Shown here one piece after another: positions 20,945-21,592 of a DNA stretch of 21,592 nucleotides. Origin of the DNA: Candidatus Woesearchaeota archaeon (lineage in GTDB: Archaea; Nanobdellota; Nanobdellia; Woesearchaeales; WJKL01); contig JAHWIB010000022.1 in the NCBI GenBank assembly GCA_019322815.1, forward strand, positions 1 through 21,592, read 5' to 3'. Every line of letters begins with the position of its first letter. The first letter of the stretch is position 1. The position numbers and the translations under genes were made by a program. A model generated the notes under the pieces. The model had not been told where the DNA came from. It did not search any database and saw only the letters and a program-made list of their open reading frames with translations.

Positions 20945-21592
20945 TTTCTGCAAACCCAGAATGTGCAATTACCGCTATCTAGATTGTTGTCTTTATCAGT
21001 TATTTCAGATCTTTTTGCATTGTATACTAATCCAAATCCTGCTTCTTTTACCATCTCTTTTACTTCCTTTCTTGATGGGATATGGATATAGTTATATTGT
21101 GTTACACCTTTAGCAACTGCTTTAAAAAATCTGTCTCCCCATTCAATCTCTTTTATATTTAGTCCTAATGGTTTTAGGGCATACATTTTGAAAGCTTGCC
21201 AGGTCCAAAAAGGCAGCCTTTTTCCAAAAACATGCCTTTCATGGATTGTGAAGATAAAATAACCTTTTGGTTTTATTACTCTGTAAATCTCATTCAATGC
21301 TTTCTGCCTTCTTTCATGGTTTGGAATCTGGCACCATCCGTTGAATGAAAATAGAGCATTATCAAATGAACTGTCTTGGAATCTCAAATCAGTTGCATTC
21401 TGGACTTCATAATGGATTTTAAGCTGTTTCTCTCTTGCTATTTCTTTTGCTGTTTTGATCATCGCTGGAGTCAAATCTACACCAAATATATTGTAGCCCA
21501 TCTCCTTTAATCCAACTGTTGTCCTTCCAGAACCGCATCCAACATCTAATATGCTTGATCCTTTTTTGAAGTATTTTCTGTAGATTATCTTT
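20941..21592 (-). CDS. SAM-dependent methyltransferase, 5' end cut by window edge
   Basis: The frame is open from the right edge (first full codon at 21591). The SAM-binding motif I, LDVGCGSGRT, lies upstream of the first Met in the window, so the true start is outside. Other class I motifs follow: GVDLTPAMI (motif II), ATDLRFQDSSFDNALFSF (motif III/IV region) and RVIKPKGYFIFTIHE (motif V/VI). The pattern matches the Methyltransf_11/25 type, which act on small molecules or lipids. The C-terminal part (about 90 residues, with WTWQAFKMYALKPLG) is aromatic and probably substrate-specific. The stop overlaps the GNAT start (ATGA), so the two genes are translated from one message. Confidence 0.85.
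   Translation of the reverse strand, partial: KIIYRKYFKKGSSILDVGCGSGRTTVGLKEMGYNIFGVDLTPAMIKTAKEIAREKQLKIHYEVQNATDLRFQDSSFDNALFSFNGWCQIPNHERRQKALNEIYRVIKPKGYFIFTIHERHVFGKRLPFWTWQAFKMYALKPLGLNIKEIEWGDRFFKAVAKGVTQYNYIHIPSRKEVKEMVKEAGFGLVYNAKRSEITDKDNNLDSGNCTFWVCRK

Noticed and set aside
1..21592. CRISPR array, insertion sequence or integrase
   Set aside because: No regularly spaced repeats, no transposase or integrase motifs and no terminal inverted repeats were seen.

Overview
This window looks like part of a DPANN-type archaeal genome, most likely in the Woesearchaeota/Pacearchaeota range; that lineage is an inference from gene content and style. Archaeal markers are translation factor aIF2-gamma, ribosomal protein S6e and an archaeal ATP-dependent DNA ligase. 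The DNA is AT-rich (roughly 30% G+C by eye). Genes are small and tightly packed, with many 4-base ATGA overlaps. Most promoters are a TATA box 25-30 bases before an ATG, which suggests leaderless mRNAs. A few genes instead have a short leader with a Shine-Dalgarno (SD) sequence: the Lys-rich peptide, PolX, the small membrane protein, S6e and the 463-residue protein.

Layout. 1-460: a truncated lipoprotein, a two-helix membrane peptide and a 25-residue Lys/Ala peptide resembling a histone H1 tail. 700-8,500: a household block with a PHP-less DNA polymerase X, a deoxyhypusine-synthase-family enzyme, a SET-domain protein, a VTT/DedA-like membrane protein, a dehydroquinate-synthase-like enzyme with a duplicated N-terminal half, an undecaprenyl-pyrophosphatase-like protein, a small unknown and DNA ligase. 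8,490-10,650 (minus): S6e and aIF2-gamma back to back, then a small membrane protein. 10,800-16,520 (plus): an unrecognised 463-residue protein, a hairpin plus a GC-rich island that codes for nothing obvious, a coiled-coil protein, a 697-residue TIM-barrel protein with a very large insertion, a nucleotidyltransferase and a methyltransferase whose 5' end looks frameshifted. 16,520-18,830 (minus): two paralogues of an unrecognised family, a 71-residue helical protein and an MFS transporter. 18,890: a 57-residue zinc-ribbon protein. 19,075-21,592 (minus): a methyltransferase cut by the window edge, a GNAT acetyltransferase, an MNT-HepT toxin-antitoxin pair behind two tandem palindromes, and a second GNAT paralogous to the first.

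The most interesting parts are: (1) the MNT-HepT module with a duplicated palindromic operator-like site, an N-terminally extended MNT protein and near-identical GNAT 5' ends on both sides; (2) the duplicated Rossmann half in the dehydroquinate-synthase-like protein; (3) the 10.8-15.1 kb block of unrecognised protein, coiled-coil protein and insertion-bearing TIM barrel, with the GC-rich island inside it; (4) the tandem unknown family at 16.5-17.6 kb. I found no CRISPR array, tRNA, rRNA or insertion sequence.
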